A DNA stretch of 22,397 nucleotides from Exophiala sp. HKRS030 (GCA_023897205.1 JAHWDD010000039.1:1-22397), one strand, 5' to 3'. Counted from the first letter of the stretch, positions 1 to 9,999 are shown. Translations and numbers: made by a program. Notes: a model not told the origin generated them from the letters alone.

Positions 1-1156
1 TTGGCGAGGTCCAAGCAAGGCAAGGGTGGGTGAACTCGCCCAAATTGTTCGCGTCTAACCAGAACTATAGGCTATGCTATTCTACGGCCCCTCCAACCTT
101 CAGCGGAGCCGTATCTATGGGAAATGTAAGTCATATGGGGAGACCAACCGAGATTTTGCTGACCTCACTAGTGCTCGAAGCACCGCTGCAGCTCCAGGGT
201 GAGTCGATGAACTTAGTATATCTTACCTTAGGGGTATTTGCTGACACACGGCCAGCTACTTTCGGCCCAAAGAGATTGCACCATTCGGTGCATTGCAGGA
301 TGGAGGCATTAGAGCTAATAATCCAACAGATACGGCTCTGTGGGAACTGAATTGCATCTGGCCCGAGTCAAACGGGCCTCACTTGGTTCTCTCCGTTGGG
401 ACGGGTTGCCAAAAACCTGTGAGTCATGAATTAGGGCCGTATCGCGGCGTATGGTTAGACGGATTCATTCCGAGAATCCTGCGTGCCTTTTTATCTTCGC
501 CGTCCTTAGACGCTGAAAGCAGTTGGATGGCTCTCTGGAATCGTCTGGATGCCAATACCCGAGAGCGTTACCACCGCCTGTCTTGTGAATTCGATGGCGA
601 GCTGCCCGATCTGGATGACAGCTCCCAGATTCCTCGACTGATTCACATGACCAAGAGCAGTACTGTCGACTATGACACATTGAAGTGTAAATTGTGGGCG
701 TCACGATTTTTTTTTGAACTCAGCTCAAGACCACAACGCATTCGTGGTTACTACATCTGTCAAGGCAATATTCTTTGCCGGTCTCGAGACTGTCGTCCAG
801 TCATCGAGGCGATCTGTCGCTGTTTTGATTCACCTAAAATTGTAGTGGAAAACAAACCGATAATTGACCTGCCCGACGGCACTTGCTTTTGCGAAAGCTG
901 TGGATATTTCCAGAAAGAAGTGACGTTCGAAGTTTCCCACCTCGGACACGTGGCTTCGTTCTACTTGGAGTTCAATGACTCTAGGCAGAGTCCCTTAGCC
1001 AGCTTTCCGAAGCCTATGGCGTGGTTTATGGCAAGGCAGCTGAGACATGGCAAGTTATTCCAGTGGAAACCGGGATCTCCATGCTGTGCAAGAGGGCCAA
1101 AAAGGGAGAGGGCAAGTTCGGCCAGAGGTAAAGCGAAGCGGCGAAAGCTTACATAA
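1..1156 (+). CDS. Patatin-like phospholipase, 3' part (5' end outside window)
   Basis: Best model: coding from before the window to 125, introns 126-171 (GTAAGT, TGCTGAC, TAG) and 199-255 (GTGAGT, TGCTGAC, CAG), last exon 256-1156, stop TAA. Spliced, the protein reads ...WEIARSTAAAPGYFRP, then QDGGIRANNP and SVGTG. These are the patatin-domain signatures around the second catalytic residue: the Asp of DGG pairs with a Ser in the missing GXSXG part. Patatin domains hydrolyse acyl lipids. About 270 further residues follow. They contain a Cys-rich stretch (CRSRDC, CRCF, CFCESC) and end in a basic Lys/Arg tail that could be a nuclear localisation signal. No NB-ARC or repeat domain follows, so this is not the N-terminus of a patatin-NLR. 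Exon structure before about position 60 is unresolved. Patatin-like genes are frequent Starship passengers, which matches the neighbours. Confidence 0.85.
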
Positions 1157-1706
1157 TGCTTTAGTCCAATAGAGATTCTACCTCTAGGTTCACGAGACTA
1201 TCGTGGCCTACGACTAGATCTAGGCGTCTATCAGTTTGGTTTCGAAGTAGTAGAGGTGTTGAACGCCTATAAGGTTCTTAGAAACAGCGATTCTTCTAGA
1301 AAGTCTGAAGGGTGTGGTTGATCCTTATGATCATGGAATCGACACGAACCCGCTTCACGAAGATAATTCTTTCTATGCCACCGGGATTTGTGCCTTAAAT
1401 ATATCTAACGCAATCGCAGTCCCCTTAGATACCATAAGCCGCTGTTTAGCCATCTAATCGTCCGTACGGTTATAAGAACCCTTCTATAACTCTAGCTAGT
1501 GCCGTACGGCATAAGTTGGAAAAGCTAGGTATGATCTAGAGGTATTTATATTTCGAAGATACCGTCTGGGGCCTTAGCTGCTATAATATAGAACAAAGCT
1601 GCTAGGGAATGCGATTCGACGCTTGCCAACCCAGTGCACGAATTTCATATCTGTAGCAAGCTCTACTGGCGCATTCTCCTCCTTAAAGCAAGCATCACTC
1701 AATAAG
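1157..1706. other. Intergenic stretch without a recognisable gene
   Basis: No open frame of useful length or recognisable protein is seen on either strand. The first 450 bases are rich in TA dinucleotides (for example 1430-1560), suggesting mild or old RIP-type mutation. A 16-base word, AACAGCGATTCTTCTA, near 1287 recurs near 2768, which hints at small duplicated remnants. Confidence 0.4.
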
Positions 1707-2678
1707 TCACGCCTCCTGACAGCATAATGATAGTAAATCACCTTGTCGCCCGTGACCCTTCAAAAAGCGGTGCTTCGTTGTTAGATCACACCTTATAAAA
1801 GACGGTAAATCAATAACGCACCTGCAGGAGATGACTTGCCGATTCTGTCAATGTTTGACTAAGGAAGTCCACCAGTCGTAAGGAATAGCGCTGAGGATCG
1901 GGCTTTCGCTCAGAGTGAGTGCTCTTCGTTACCAACGTCATGGTTATTTTTCCGACGTCCTGAACATCACGATAACCTAATATTTTATCATGATAACTGG
2001 TCCTTCGACAAAGTTCAGGTTCTGCTAAGATAGAGTTAAGTCGTTAAGACAGTTCTCGAGACGGGGAAGCATACCAATTATGACCTTTCCTGCTCGACTA
2101 ACCCAAATATTTGTCAAGTTTAATTTTCCGTGCGTTAAGTTGTGAGCTGCGAGGAAATCAAGTGCTCGCATCAACTGTTACTCATCAGCGTACAATGGCA
2201 AATAGGTATACGGGAGGCTTCCCTGCCCTGCAATAGCAGCAACTTCGTTCTCGGTAGGGAATCTAGGATTCCCAAGGATATGCAGAAGACTAAGATCTAT
2301 GTAGTCACAGACAATATCCACTGTGGAGTCTGAGATAAATACCTCAAAGGATTGGAGGAAATAAGGCTTTCTGCGAAACTGAGCTAGAAGTCTCAGCTTA
2401 CGGTAGAGTCTCTCTTTACTCGTTTGTCGGACCAGAACACGATTTTCCCAAGTCTCTTTCCTTTGGGCGACGCTAACCAGCCCGTTTAATGCAATCTCAT
2501 ACTTTTGAACGTACATGGTCCACACCGAGAAATTCGATGTCTGAATTGTATTGAGCGACTCGCCCCCCAGGCTAGAGTGAATTTCCAGTGGGAGCCGAGG
2601 TGGTTTGAATTTATCCTTTTGAACTTCTTGTCCTCGAGCACTATTCTCCTCTGGGTGAGTGCTTCTTCTAGGTTCCAT
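1707..2678 (-). pseudogene. Protein-kinase-like (pseudokinase) relic, paralogue of 12153-13257
   Basis: The N-lobe frame (2678 down to 2223) contains PYFLQSFEVF and NPRFPTENEVAAIAGQ, matching PYFARCFEVF and PLFPTEVEVVAITGQ of the gene at 12153-13257. The match continues after an intron-like gap (2175-2222) with QLMRALDFLAAHNLTHGKL and, one frame away, AEPELC, then LVTKS. A second gap (1773-1821) leads to HRFL. Both gaps sit exactly where the paralogue has introns. Damage: the first donor reads GGAAGC instead of GTAAGC. A stop (TAG, minus, 2025-2027) and a one-base frame slip separate the HRD-like region from the APE-like region. The HRD motif is THGKL and no DFG is present, so the ancestor was probably already catalytically dead. 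It is a tandem or dispersed duplicate now decaying by indels. Confidence 0.75.
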
Positions 2679-3118
2679 GGACTTCTATGTGGCCAACCTC
2701 AGTAGTTGGGGACGGTGGGCTTCAGAGGATAGCAATATGCAAGAAGCTGGTACTGTATTTATTACAGTAACAGCGATTCTTCTACTATACAGAGTATAAG
2801 ACATACAAGGATATATCTAAGTAGTGGTATCCTGCATATCCTACGGAAGGGGTCAGGGTAGATGAAATACAGGCTGTACAGTACCTCAGCCAGCTCTGGG
2901 TCCTTCAGTAAGAGACGAATACAGTTAACCAGGTGCCTCGACGCTGAACACTCGTCAAAGGATGCAGATGAGTTCATGAGACGTCACTTCCCGTATGGCC
3001 CCGTAAATACGAGGTAGGGTCTACGAAAGCGGGGGGTAGTGGTGGCCATGTCGGTCGCGATTTCAGAAGCAAAATCCGCGGTTTTCTGTGATGGAATGCG
3101 AAAGCTGCAGCTGTGTGG

Positions 3119-3499
3119 TCAATCGCGGTTGGATGAGATGGCACACGAAAACCCATGGGAAGAGCCCGTCGAATTGGTTGCGTCGAGCACTTGCGAAATC
3201 TACGGGTCTCTGCGGCAAACGTAGACTACTAGTTTAGAGTACACAATGCACCGAAAGGCTGTGGAAAGCGGTCGATAGAACCCCCGCGACCATAGCCGCT
3301 CAAAACTCGGTTCACAAACATTCTGAAACGCTACCTCTGGTCGGTCGTGACTGTTTCAGACGATACATGGAAGACCCTAGGAAGAGGCCGCAGACTAGTC
3401 GCGATTGTAGCAAAAAGCCTCGGGATTTTGGGCTGAATTAAAAACAGTACTACTTTAATCGTGATTGGATAAGATAAAGCACGGAGAGTCTCGGGAAAC
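3119..3499 (+). repeat. Two diverged copies of a ~42-bp sequence (3119-3160, 3456-3499)
   Basis: Both units share the words TTGGAT, AGAT, CACG and GGGAA in register, with about two thirds of positions identical by eye. Over half of the differences are transitions (C/T or G/A), mostly with the second copy carrying T or A, the direction expected of RIP. A looser third match lies near 3580 (GGATTGGTTAAGATGAG). They may be remnants of a small duplicated gene segment. Confidence 0.3.
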
Positions 3500-3546
3500 T
3501 GTCTCTATATCGGTCTCCAGTGTGGTGACAAAATCCTCGAAAAAGT

Positions 3547-3741
3547 GTGGTGAATTGTGAAACACTTCTACTGATTGACGATTCTGGATTGGTTAAGATG
3601 AGCGGCCCCGAGATCGCTCGTGATCATAAGTGGTACTGTATTGCTCACCACCGAAATTGGGAAGGTGCGCAGGTACTGTACAGCCCATCTCGAAACCGGC
3701 TTCCCTGTGGCTGTGGGGGGCGCTTTTCCACAGACGTCTAA
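3547..3741 (+). pseudogene. Possible kinase activation-segment remnant
   Basis: The reading frame gives NCETLLLIDDSGLVKMSGPE, which resembles the strand leading into the activation segment of protein kinases (N-x-LL-x-D-x-G-x-VK), and the SNILLNDDGYVKIG of the pseudokinase at 12153-13257. No N-lobe or HRD-like motif is visible upstream and no APE or F-helix motif downstream. It may be a third decayed member of the family or chance similarity. Confidence 0.22.
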
Positions 3742-3825
3742 GCACGCTTTCGTGACCGGTATTTCATTTGACAGACGTTTTCCACAGATTACGCTGTTAC
3801 TGTTCGTAATAAATCTCCAACCTTT

Positions 3826-4790
3826 TTGAATAATGACGCCGAGCCCATTTTCCTCTGCCTATCGCGAGAGTATGCTAAGAGCGGCACCGGTGCCCCTATT
3901 GGTCCGGCGACTGGTACGCGACAAGTTCGGTTAAGCGGATTCATTTCATCTCGTCCTTCGAGATTTGTTCTAGACTATTCTGCGAAAAAGCTGGCCAACA
4001 CAATTGGAGCTGCCAATCCCTAACCTGGTACCATGACGATTTACCCAGCGCCACCACAGCCCGTGCTGTAGACCTGCTCAAGGACGGACTCCCTTACTCC
4101 TTCCAAAAAAAGAAAGTGTTCAAATAATGCTGACAGTCTCCCTTCTGGCAGGGGCCAAGCTGCTTCATGCTTGTTCCAGGATCAGAAGAGACGAGAGCCA
4201 GCAGCTATTGCGATCATTCCAGCGTGCGCCGTAGCCTCCTAGGTAGTTGTCGCCTGGAAACCAACGGTTATCACCGGTTCAATAGGTTCGGTGCTGCCTG
4301 CTGAAAGGCTCGAGGCTGCGTCTCTTGCCGCTGTGGCAGCGATGAAAGTGCGGCCGCCAGATGCCCGTAGAATAGTTGTGGCAGAACTGCTTCTCGGTGA
4401 GAAGCGATTCTGGCGTGACCTCCGGACGTGTTGTGATGCGAACTCTAGCCGCAGGCCTTTCTCATGTCCCTCGCAAAAAAGCGCATTTGGGAGAAGAGCC
4501 TCGTCAAGCTCATCCCACTGAAGATATATGTCATGGTCTCAAGATGCTTGGGTTGCGTGGTTGCCGCAGAGGTGCGATTGTGTTTAAGCAATAGCTGAGT
4601 CCTAAACAATGAGAGATGCCGCGAGGCTGCGGCGGGTGCGCGAGGACCCCTTCGCCAAAATAAGGCCCGCCAAATAGCTAGGCTCTCGAGAACATTTTCC
4701 GGTCAGGGTGTATTCACTTTCCTTCTGCTTACAAGTCCGCTCCGGCCTTTTCCATCAACTCATACTTTTCAGCTAGTTCTCGGACGTGGT
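3826..4790 (+). other. Possible exons of an unrecognised, probably decayed plus-strand gene
   Basis: Three stretches look coding by amino-acid composition but match no family I recognise. One is 3826-4023 (ends TIGAANP). The second, about 4029-4127, reads DDLPSATTARAVDLLKDGL and ends at TAA. The third is 4255-4594. In the last, an exon ending ...AELLLG can be joined over a GTGAGA...CAG gap (4399-4456, 58 nt) to a frame containing SHVPRKKAHLGEEPRQAHP that ends at TAG 4592-4594. Stops separate the pieces, so if this was one gene it is broken. Nothing is seen in 4595-4790. Confidence 0.25.
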
Positions 4791-6329
4791 CTATTGCTCT
4801 ATATTCGTTAGCTTAGACCGATAGGCACCTAAGCCGTTGTTGTCATACTCTACTCGTTCATTTCTCTCCGGTTCCCTCAGTTGCTGAGATGCATAGTACA
4901 AACGACAACGATCCCAGAGTTGAGCTTTTGGCTCACCGCATTGTTGTTCCACAGCCGCACAAATGGCCTTATGGTCTGCCACCGCCAAATTCACAAGTGG
5001 TCCACAGAGAAACGCCCATTCCCATTCATCGTGACCATAGATGGGCGACGTGCTGTGATACACTGACAGAGTCAAGTTTCCGCACAGATTCCCCAGGATC
5101 AACGATGGTCTGGCATTTAAAGGCCTGATTAGCAACTCGACGAGCCGTTTGAAGGTCGAGATGAACTCTTCTTCATTTTGCCACGGCCCATACCGAGTCT
5201 TGTTAAAGGAGATAGCATCTTTCGTCCAATTATCAAGGAAATCAACCCAATCAGTGTGCCACGTCACATACTGAGGTCGCTCCTTGAATAGTGTTGGAGC
5301 CGAAAAGCCAAAATTGTCTCCCCGAGCCTCTTCTGAATCTTGAAACTCAAGCAGCTTCGTCACTTGCTCCAACGCTTTGACCCGTTTTTGAGGAAGATAC
5401 TCGTCGATATTAAAGTATACCGTGATGCTGCCGTCCAAGAGGCTCCCAAAGCCGGCAGGTTTTGGCACCTGTTTACCGGCTAAGCTGGTTTTAGAGATCA
5501 CGCTCAGAGCATTATACTCGGCATCTTTCATGTGTTCTGCGGCCGGCCCGCTTCGTTTTCTGAGGAAGTATTTCTTCAATCTGCCGTTAGGTGTTTGGAC
5601 CCAGAGATCAAACCCTTGTTCGCGGACCGGGTGATGACTCCATAAACTCCATAGTGCCACCTTGTGCTCACTGATGACTAGAAACCCTTCTCCGAGCGCA
5701 GAAGCAACAGCTGCCCTGAGTGCTGCAACCGCAGAGCGTGGCACCCATGGAGCCGTTATGGGGCCACGGCAATTTGGACATTCCGGGTAAATCTCAAGCA
5801 AAGACTCTTTTTCGTAAGAGGCCGGTTGATATTCAATCCATCTGTTGAAACAATCTGGATGGATCGGCATCTCGATACACCCTCCATGCAGAACACAACT
5901 TCCCGTAAGCATCTCAGCACAAATGAGACAATTCTTGTCATATTGAAGGCCCTGGAGAACAATAAGTTGTAATTCGACCGGAAATGCGTGCGGAAACATC
6001 TTGCTGACATCCTTCGTGCTCAGAATCAGGTTGTAAGGTATCCAGACGGCCGGCGGGAGGATGCCACAGTCGATGTTTACGCGGACCTGTTCGCCGTCGG
6101 CGGGATTTTCGTACTCCACAGAAAGGGTTCCTCTTCGTACAATCTCGATCTTAACATCACCCCACCGAAAGTTGCCCCATTCTCCAAGCCGAACATCCTG
6201 CACAGGCAAGTCTTCTGGAACCAATGATAGCTTCAGATTTAGTGTGGTCACAAAGCCAGCAGATACCCTCCGTGGTTCTTCTCCTTGCGTACGCCTGACC
6301 AAGAGCTGGCCGGCTGTTCTAAAACTCAT
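4791..6329 (-). CDS. RING finger + fructosamine-3-kinase-like (degenerate) fusion protein
   Basis: 512 codons, no intron. I start at ATG 6329 (MSFRTAGQ) because the frame is open further upstream only from a TTG. Residues about 134-187 form a RING-type zinc site (CLIC, Cys, GGC, H-x2-C, W, CPNCRGPI), usual in E3 ubiquitin ligases. Residues about 250-440 follow the fructosamine-3-kinase/APH-like fold: KYFLRKRSG, VPKPAGFG, FGF, then RPL and RPSLILGNLCGNL, and YGHDEWEWAF. In the family the catalytic loop is HGDLW-x-GN followed by a metal-binding Asp (D-x-A/C) before the Y-x-H-x-E motif. Here the loop is LGNLCGN and the second Asp is gone, so phosphotransfer is unlikely. The protein may use a dead kinase fold to bind a client for ubiquitination (inference). 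It is intact although its surroundings are decayed. Confidence 0.75.
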   Translation of the reverse strand: MSFRTAGQLLVRRTQGEEPRRVSAGFVTTLNLKLSLVPEDLPVQDVRLGEWGNFRWGDVKIEIVRRGTLSVEYENPADGEQVRVNIDCGILPPAVWIPYNLILSTKDVSKMFPHAFPVELQLIVLQGLQYDKNCLICAEMLTGSCVLHGGCIEMPIHPDCFNRWIEYQPASYEKESLLEIYPECPNCRGPITAPWVPRSAVAALRAAVASALGEGFLVISEHKVALWSLWSHHPVREQGFDLWVQTPNGRLKKYFLRKRSGPAAEHMKDAEYNALSVISKTSLAGKQVPKPAGFGSLLDGSITVYFNIDEYLPQKRVKALEQVTKLLEFQDSEEARGDNFGFSAPTLFKERPQYVTWHTDWVDFLDNWTKDAISFNKTRYGPWQNEEEFISTFKRLVELLIRPLNARPSLILGNLCGNLTLSVYHSTSPIYGHDEWEWAFLCGPLVNLAVADHKAICAAVEQQCGEPKAQLWDRCRLYYASQQLREPERNERVEYDNNGLGAYRSKLTNIEQ

Positions 6330-6390
6330 CTTCTGAAGGTTGGTCTTTGGATGGTTGATTTTGTTTTGGGAGGAGGGTGGCAAGACGCTG

Positions 6391-6397
6391 TATATAT
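6391..6397 (-). promoter_or_regulatory. TATA-like box for the RING-kinase-like gene
   Basis: ATATATA on the minus strand lies about 62 bases before the ATG at 6329, a plausible distance for a fungal core promoter. Sequence evidence only. Confidence 0.3.
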
Positions 6398-7819
6398 CGC
6401 AGTGCGATGAATGTTTACTCTAACTTTTGTGTCAACTGTGCGAGGTGCTGCAACGCAGGATGGGCGATGCTACCGGAGCGGTCCAACAAATCAAGAGAAC
6501 TGCTTCGGACTTTTTCTTCCCGTACAATCAGAGAAACTTAGTCTGTCTAAGCAGGAACAGCTAGGGTACAGGACCATATCAAGGTTCGAACGATGTAAGC
6601 ACACCGCCTTTATGCGACAATTTTTCTTTTCCACGTAGGCGTGGAGGACGGCTGGAATCAAGCTGCATGAATTAGGGTCTACCTGGCAAAATACGAGTTC
6701 GACGAAGTGATGAGGTAACATTCTTCACCGGTCAGCCAATTTTACCCGATCGTCTATTTTCACCACTGACTTCGTGACAATTTTTCCACAAGTAAGCGCT
6801 CGATTAGAACTCGTTCTTTGAAAGGAGGCAACACTGTCTGCAGTTTGGCAGAATTTCCATTGGTTCAATCTGAAGCCATTCCCATCATACCCTCATGATT
6901 GGAAATTTTGCCCAGAGTCGTTGACCTGCGGATCAGGACGTCGATCAGTGGTACCAGTCGTTCTCAATCATTTTGATTCCATCCGCTGCGTTAGCCGCTT
7001 CGACCTCATCATCAGTGTCATCCCACCCACTTTCATCTTCGAAAAAACAATTGATATCATCACTAGAGTCTGTCTCATTATTTGCGCGAAAATAACTCCT
7101 CGATCGTACATCGATGTGCGTTACGACATGCCGAATGTGGGCGCCTAACGATATGAAAGTGGCTGCTACAGTACTATTGTAACAAAGGTTCAGACGTGCA
7201 CACATATAAGTGGTCGGTGGAGGATCTTGGTGGCGCGCGACTTGCATAGCTGGCCTCAGATGATGGATCAATAAACCTAGAGAGATACGCTACGTGGAAA
7301 CTCCTCATTGGCTGTACCAACGTACATGAAAGGCAGGCTCCGCAAGGCAGCTTAATTATAAACACCTTTGTGGCAGTCATGCACCCAATTGCCGGACGCT
7401 GAACGATACCCCGCATATCAGATAGGAGTGCCGCAACCCAGTAATTTCGAACACCACAGCACACGTATATAGCAGGATTGCATCATAGGTAAGAGTGCCA
7501 AGTTGTGTGACTGCTCCGTCTGGGGCACAGGATAAAGCAAATAGATGGTTGGAATAAGACAATACTTACACACTCAGTTCGGAGTTTCAACTAATGGATG
7601 TCAGGATCAAATAGCTGCCCCGATGCGGTTCCTATCTTTTGACAGTATACATAAATAGTGACTACGGGCAGGTATATTTTGTTGAATAGCAAAATGCAAA
7701 AGAGTATGCGATGGTGCTTTTCTCCAAGTGATGGGGGGTAGCCACTTAATTTCGAGATTCTTTGCACGCCCGCCAAACCCGCCTCAATCACAGCCCGGCG
7801 GCATACCTTCTGACATATA
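6398..7819. other. Intergenic region, no clear gene apart from one acidic reading frame
   Basis: Apart from the acidic frame at 6945-7271, open frames here are short and have no family character. The word GGTTCGAAC near 6586 resembles a tRNA B box, but no T-stem or cloverleaf can be drawn around it. A frame on minus just before 7820 (SDICQKVCRR) may be the out-of-frame tail of the BTB pseudogene. Confidence 0.35.
6945..7271 (-). CDS. Possible 3' exon of an unrecognised gene with acidic C-terminus
   Basis: The last 45 codons read like a genuine protein end: rich in Asp and Glu (DSSDDINCFFEDESGWDDTD) and finishing MIENDWYH before TGA. The upstream half of the frame is less convincing. An acceptor such as the CAG near 7171 could begin the exon. 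No partner exon or family was recognised, so it may be a remnant like its neighbours. Confidence 0.25.
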   Translation of the reverse strand: MIHHLRPAMQVARHQDPPPTTYMCARLNLCYNSTVAATFISLGAHIRHVVTHIDVRSRSYFRANNETDSSDDINCFFEDESGWDDTDDEVEAANAADGIKMIENDWYH

Positions 7820-8709
7820 TCACTGACCATTGTCATCCTGGTCAAGAAAGAATTGGAAAATTTTCAGCGGAGCTAACGCCTCGAAGTTCCATGCCACATA
7901 ACGAGTCAATAATGCCCGCAGCAGATCTTCGCTGGCCGACAGTTCGGGCGTACTATGATAAGTCAGCTCCAATAGCTGGACCAATTCTCTGTCCCGCAGA
8001 GGATGAAAGGTACTAGTAGTATGCATTAAAGCCTTGCGTAACTTATGCAAAATCAAGTTCTTCAGGTCATTGACCCGGTATTGCTCAGCAAAGGCATAGA
8101 GTCCAACATGACAAAACGCCTCAGTATAGTCGTACATCAACGTATCATTTCTGACTTTGGTGTCCAATATCTTGGGAAACAAGAGTCTGGTGTTTGTGGA
8201 AAGGGGAGTGAGTGGTGGAGGTTGCTTCCAGATCGGGCTCTTCCCTCCTTGAGTATGCTTTCTTTTGGATGCCCAGCCAGAGTATGCACCAGGCTCTGCA
8301 ATTGTTTCTGGGGCTTTATGAAAGAGGTCTTCGATTTGGGCGGGCGGACCAAACGGGTAAGGTACATCTCGTAGCTCTCTCTCGGAACGACATCATCCGC
8401 ACGAGGGTGTCCAACCTCAGGGTCATCAAGCACGACGCAGGGTGCAACGCAATCGTAGTCCCATAGATGAACTCTGAGAATCTTGTAAATGTATCGCCGT
8501 CTACGTTGTTGAGATGCATGCAATTCTCTTGCGATTCTCTCATTCCACGATGCATCAGTGTGTGCAAGACGAGGGAATGTCGTGACAGAAGGTCCGCATG
8601 TAGAACGAATCCATTGGCCTGTCCCGCAACTTGGAACCGAAATACACTTCCCGTGAAGACTCTAAAGGAGTCGTGAGCCTTTTTGGGTCATGCTTGCGGC
8701 ACGATCCAT
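7820..8709 (-). pseudogene. BTB/POZ-domain protein, frameshifted
   Basis: Read on minus, three frames in succession give one fungal BTB protein. First comes the BTB core: FQVAGQANGFVLHADLLSRH, then MRESQENCMHLNNVDGDTF and FSEFIYG. The frame then slips one base near 8460 (FIYG to DYDCVAP) into a linker, and slips again between about 8300 and 8150. It ends in the typical C-terminal part: LYAFAEQYRVNDLKNLILHK, LLELTYHSTPELSASEDLLR. The likely original start, ATG 8709 (MDRAASMTQKG), is also out of frame with the core, a further slip near 8665. No GT-AG pair explains these slips, so I call it a pseudogene. BTB proteins usually act as adaptors, for example for cullin-3 ligases. The stop at 7820 may be secondary, since a possible tail continues in another frame. 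Confidence 0.7.
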
Positions 8710-8711
8710 TG

Positions 8712-9355
8712 TTACTTTGCGCCCTCATTCAACATTGCTTCGCTGGAGACGGTTCGATAGATTTCTGCCACATTCGTCAGACTCTAGTATTGAACGTCGT
8801 AGAATCGCGTACCCGTTAGGATGCTCTGGAAAGCCAGGTCAACGTTGCTAGCATCGATCGCCGAAGTTTCGACGAATGAAAGGTTGTTCTCGTCTGATAC
8901 AAGATCAGCGTGTTATCTTCGTATATGTATCCATCGATACTTACTTGCGAATTGTTTTGCTTCTTCCGTAGAGACTGCTCGCAAATTTCGTAAATCACTC
9001 TTGTTCCCAACAGCACGATGACAATACTGGTATCGCCAAGATCCCGGAGCTCTTTCAGCCATCTCCTGACGTTGTCATAGGTCTGAGATTGGTCATGTCG
9101 CAGACAGGAAGAGCTCCTACAGGCCTGGGGTAGTAAGTGGGAGGTATGGCTCGACATCGCTCTTGGCCGGAGGTATCCCAGCTTTGATCGTCTTATTGCC
9201 CACTTCAATTGATCTTGATGCAAACTTGGGCCGATCGTTGATTTGGAGTCCAAGTTGACCTCGTCTCGGATGAAACGGCTGATCAGATTGGATTTGCCGA
9301 CACCTGAATCACCAATGAGAACAATATTGAAGAGAAGACCATATTCATCGTTCAT
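8712..9355 (-). pseudogene. Rab11/Ypt31-like small GTPase, truncated and frameshifted
   Basis: The start at ATG 9355 reads MNDEYGLLFNIVLIGDSGVG with an intact P-loop (GDSGVGKS) and FNLDSKSTIG-like switch I (VNLDSKSTIG). The frame then breaks: pieces of FASRSIEV, WDTSGQER (switch II), YDNVRRWLKELRD, NKSDL and ETSA are found in different frames. Two introns of a once normal gene are still visible (8894-8944 and 8765-8812), so this is a DNA-level duplicate and not a retrocopy. The last exon reads EIYRTVSSEA and stops at TAA 8714-8712. Rab11 proteins continue for some 20-30 residues and end in a prenylated Cys-Cys, which is absent here. Two bases separate this stop from the ATG of the BTB pseudogene. 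The functional Rab11 regulates recycling and late-Golgi traffic; this copy cannot make it. Confidence 0.85.
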
Positions 9356-9999
9356 GACGGTTGAGGCTAACGTTTTGGAACGGTGGTGTAGAAGGAAGTG
9401 ATAAAAATGATGAACGCATTGAGGAAGAGGAAGTTAAGTCCTGGCACGAGTGAATGAGGGGTAAATGTTACACAGTAGACAAGCTCGTTATCCCTTGAAA
9501 GTCGGGAGGTGGATTTTTGCGAGGTTCAGCAGACCGCAAGCTAATGACCTCGGTTAGGCGTACACACACTGTATGGCTCACATAGTTGATCACAAATTAA
9601 AAGAAGAGCAGCTGTTTCCATGTGGAGGTTATTAGATCAAGAACAAACGCTGCAAGAATAGCAGAAGAGGAAATAGGGAACGAGAGGAACAAAGGTGACG
9701 CAAGAACATGAATAATAATGAACAAGGCCATGACGTACGGAGTAGTTTGTATCCATTTGAAAACATGGGAGCACGCAACTTGAAGCAAACCGTGCGACAC
9801 GATACATCTCGGGTATTGTGCATATATAAATTCTACACAATCTGTGTACATTACAGTACTACAGTATAGACGCGGATTACATACTGTACATACGGTATAT
9901 ATATAACCATGCTAACACCTCTCTCGATTCCGGCGCATCCAATGACATATAGCAACACGCCCGCTCAGGGTAATTCTTCACCGGTCTCTTCGAATCCAC
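9356..9999. other. Intergenic, nothing recognised
   Basis: The open frames between 9597 and 9851 overlap one another in several registers, are Phe/Leu/Ser-rich and show no family features. An AT-rich stretch near 9890-9905 (GTATATATATA) and a word AGTACTACAGTATA (9855-9868), repeated at 13349-13362, are the only points noted. Confidence 0.4.

Larger units (their letters stand above)
2679..3825. other. Decayed gene-poor region with weak coding remnants
   Basis: No intact gene is recognised. On minus, 2762-2977 reads like a fragment of a helical protein (SASRHLVNCIRLLLKDPELA), a pattern seen in uncharacterised fungal proteins. On plus, 3547-3741 starts with a kinase-like string described separately. 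Around 3119-3160 and 3456-3499 two diverged copies of the same short sequence occur. CTTTTCCACAGA-like words appear near 3723 and 3778 without clear meaning. Confidence 0.35.

Noticed and set aside
2142..2705. Plus-strand frames at 2142-2333 and 2505-2705
   Set aside because: They are antisense shadows of the pseudokinase relic.
4881..5128. Plus-strand frames opposite the RING-kinase-like gene
   Set aside because: They are short, overlap in two registers and are fully antisense to a well-supported 512-codon gene.
6580..6610. tRNA-like B box GGTTCGAAC
   Set aside because: The bases on either side do not pair as a T-stem and no acceptor stem or A box can be drawn.
9597..9851. Overlapping minus-strand frames of 63-84 codons
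   Set aside because: Three registers are open over the same bases, the peptides are Phe/Leu/Ser-rich without family features, and no splice partners were found.
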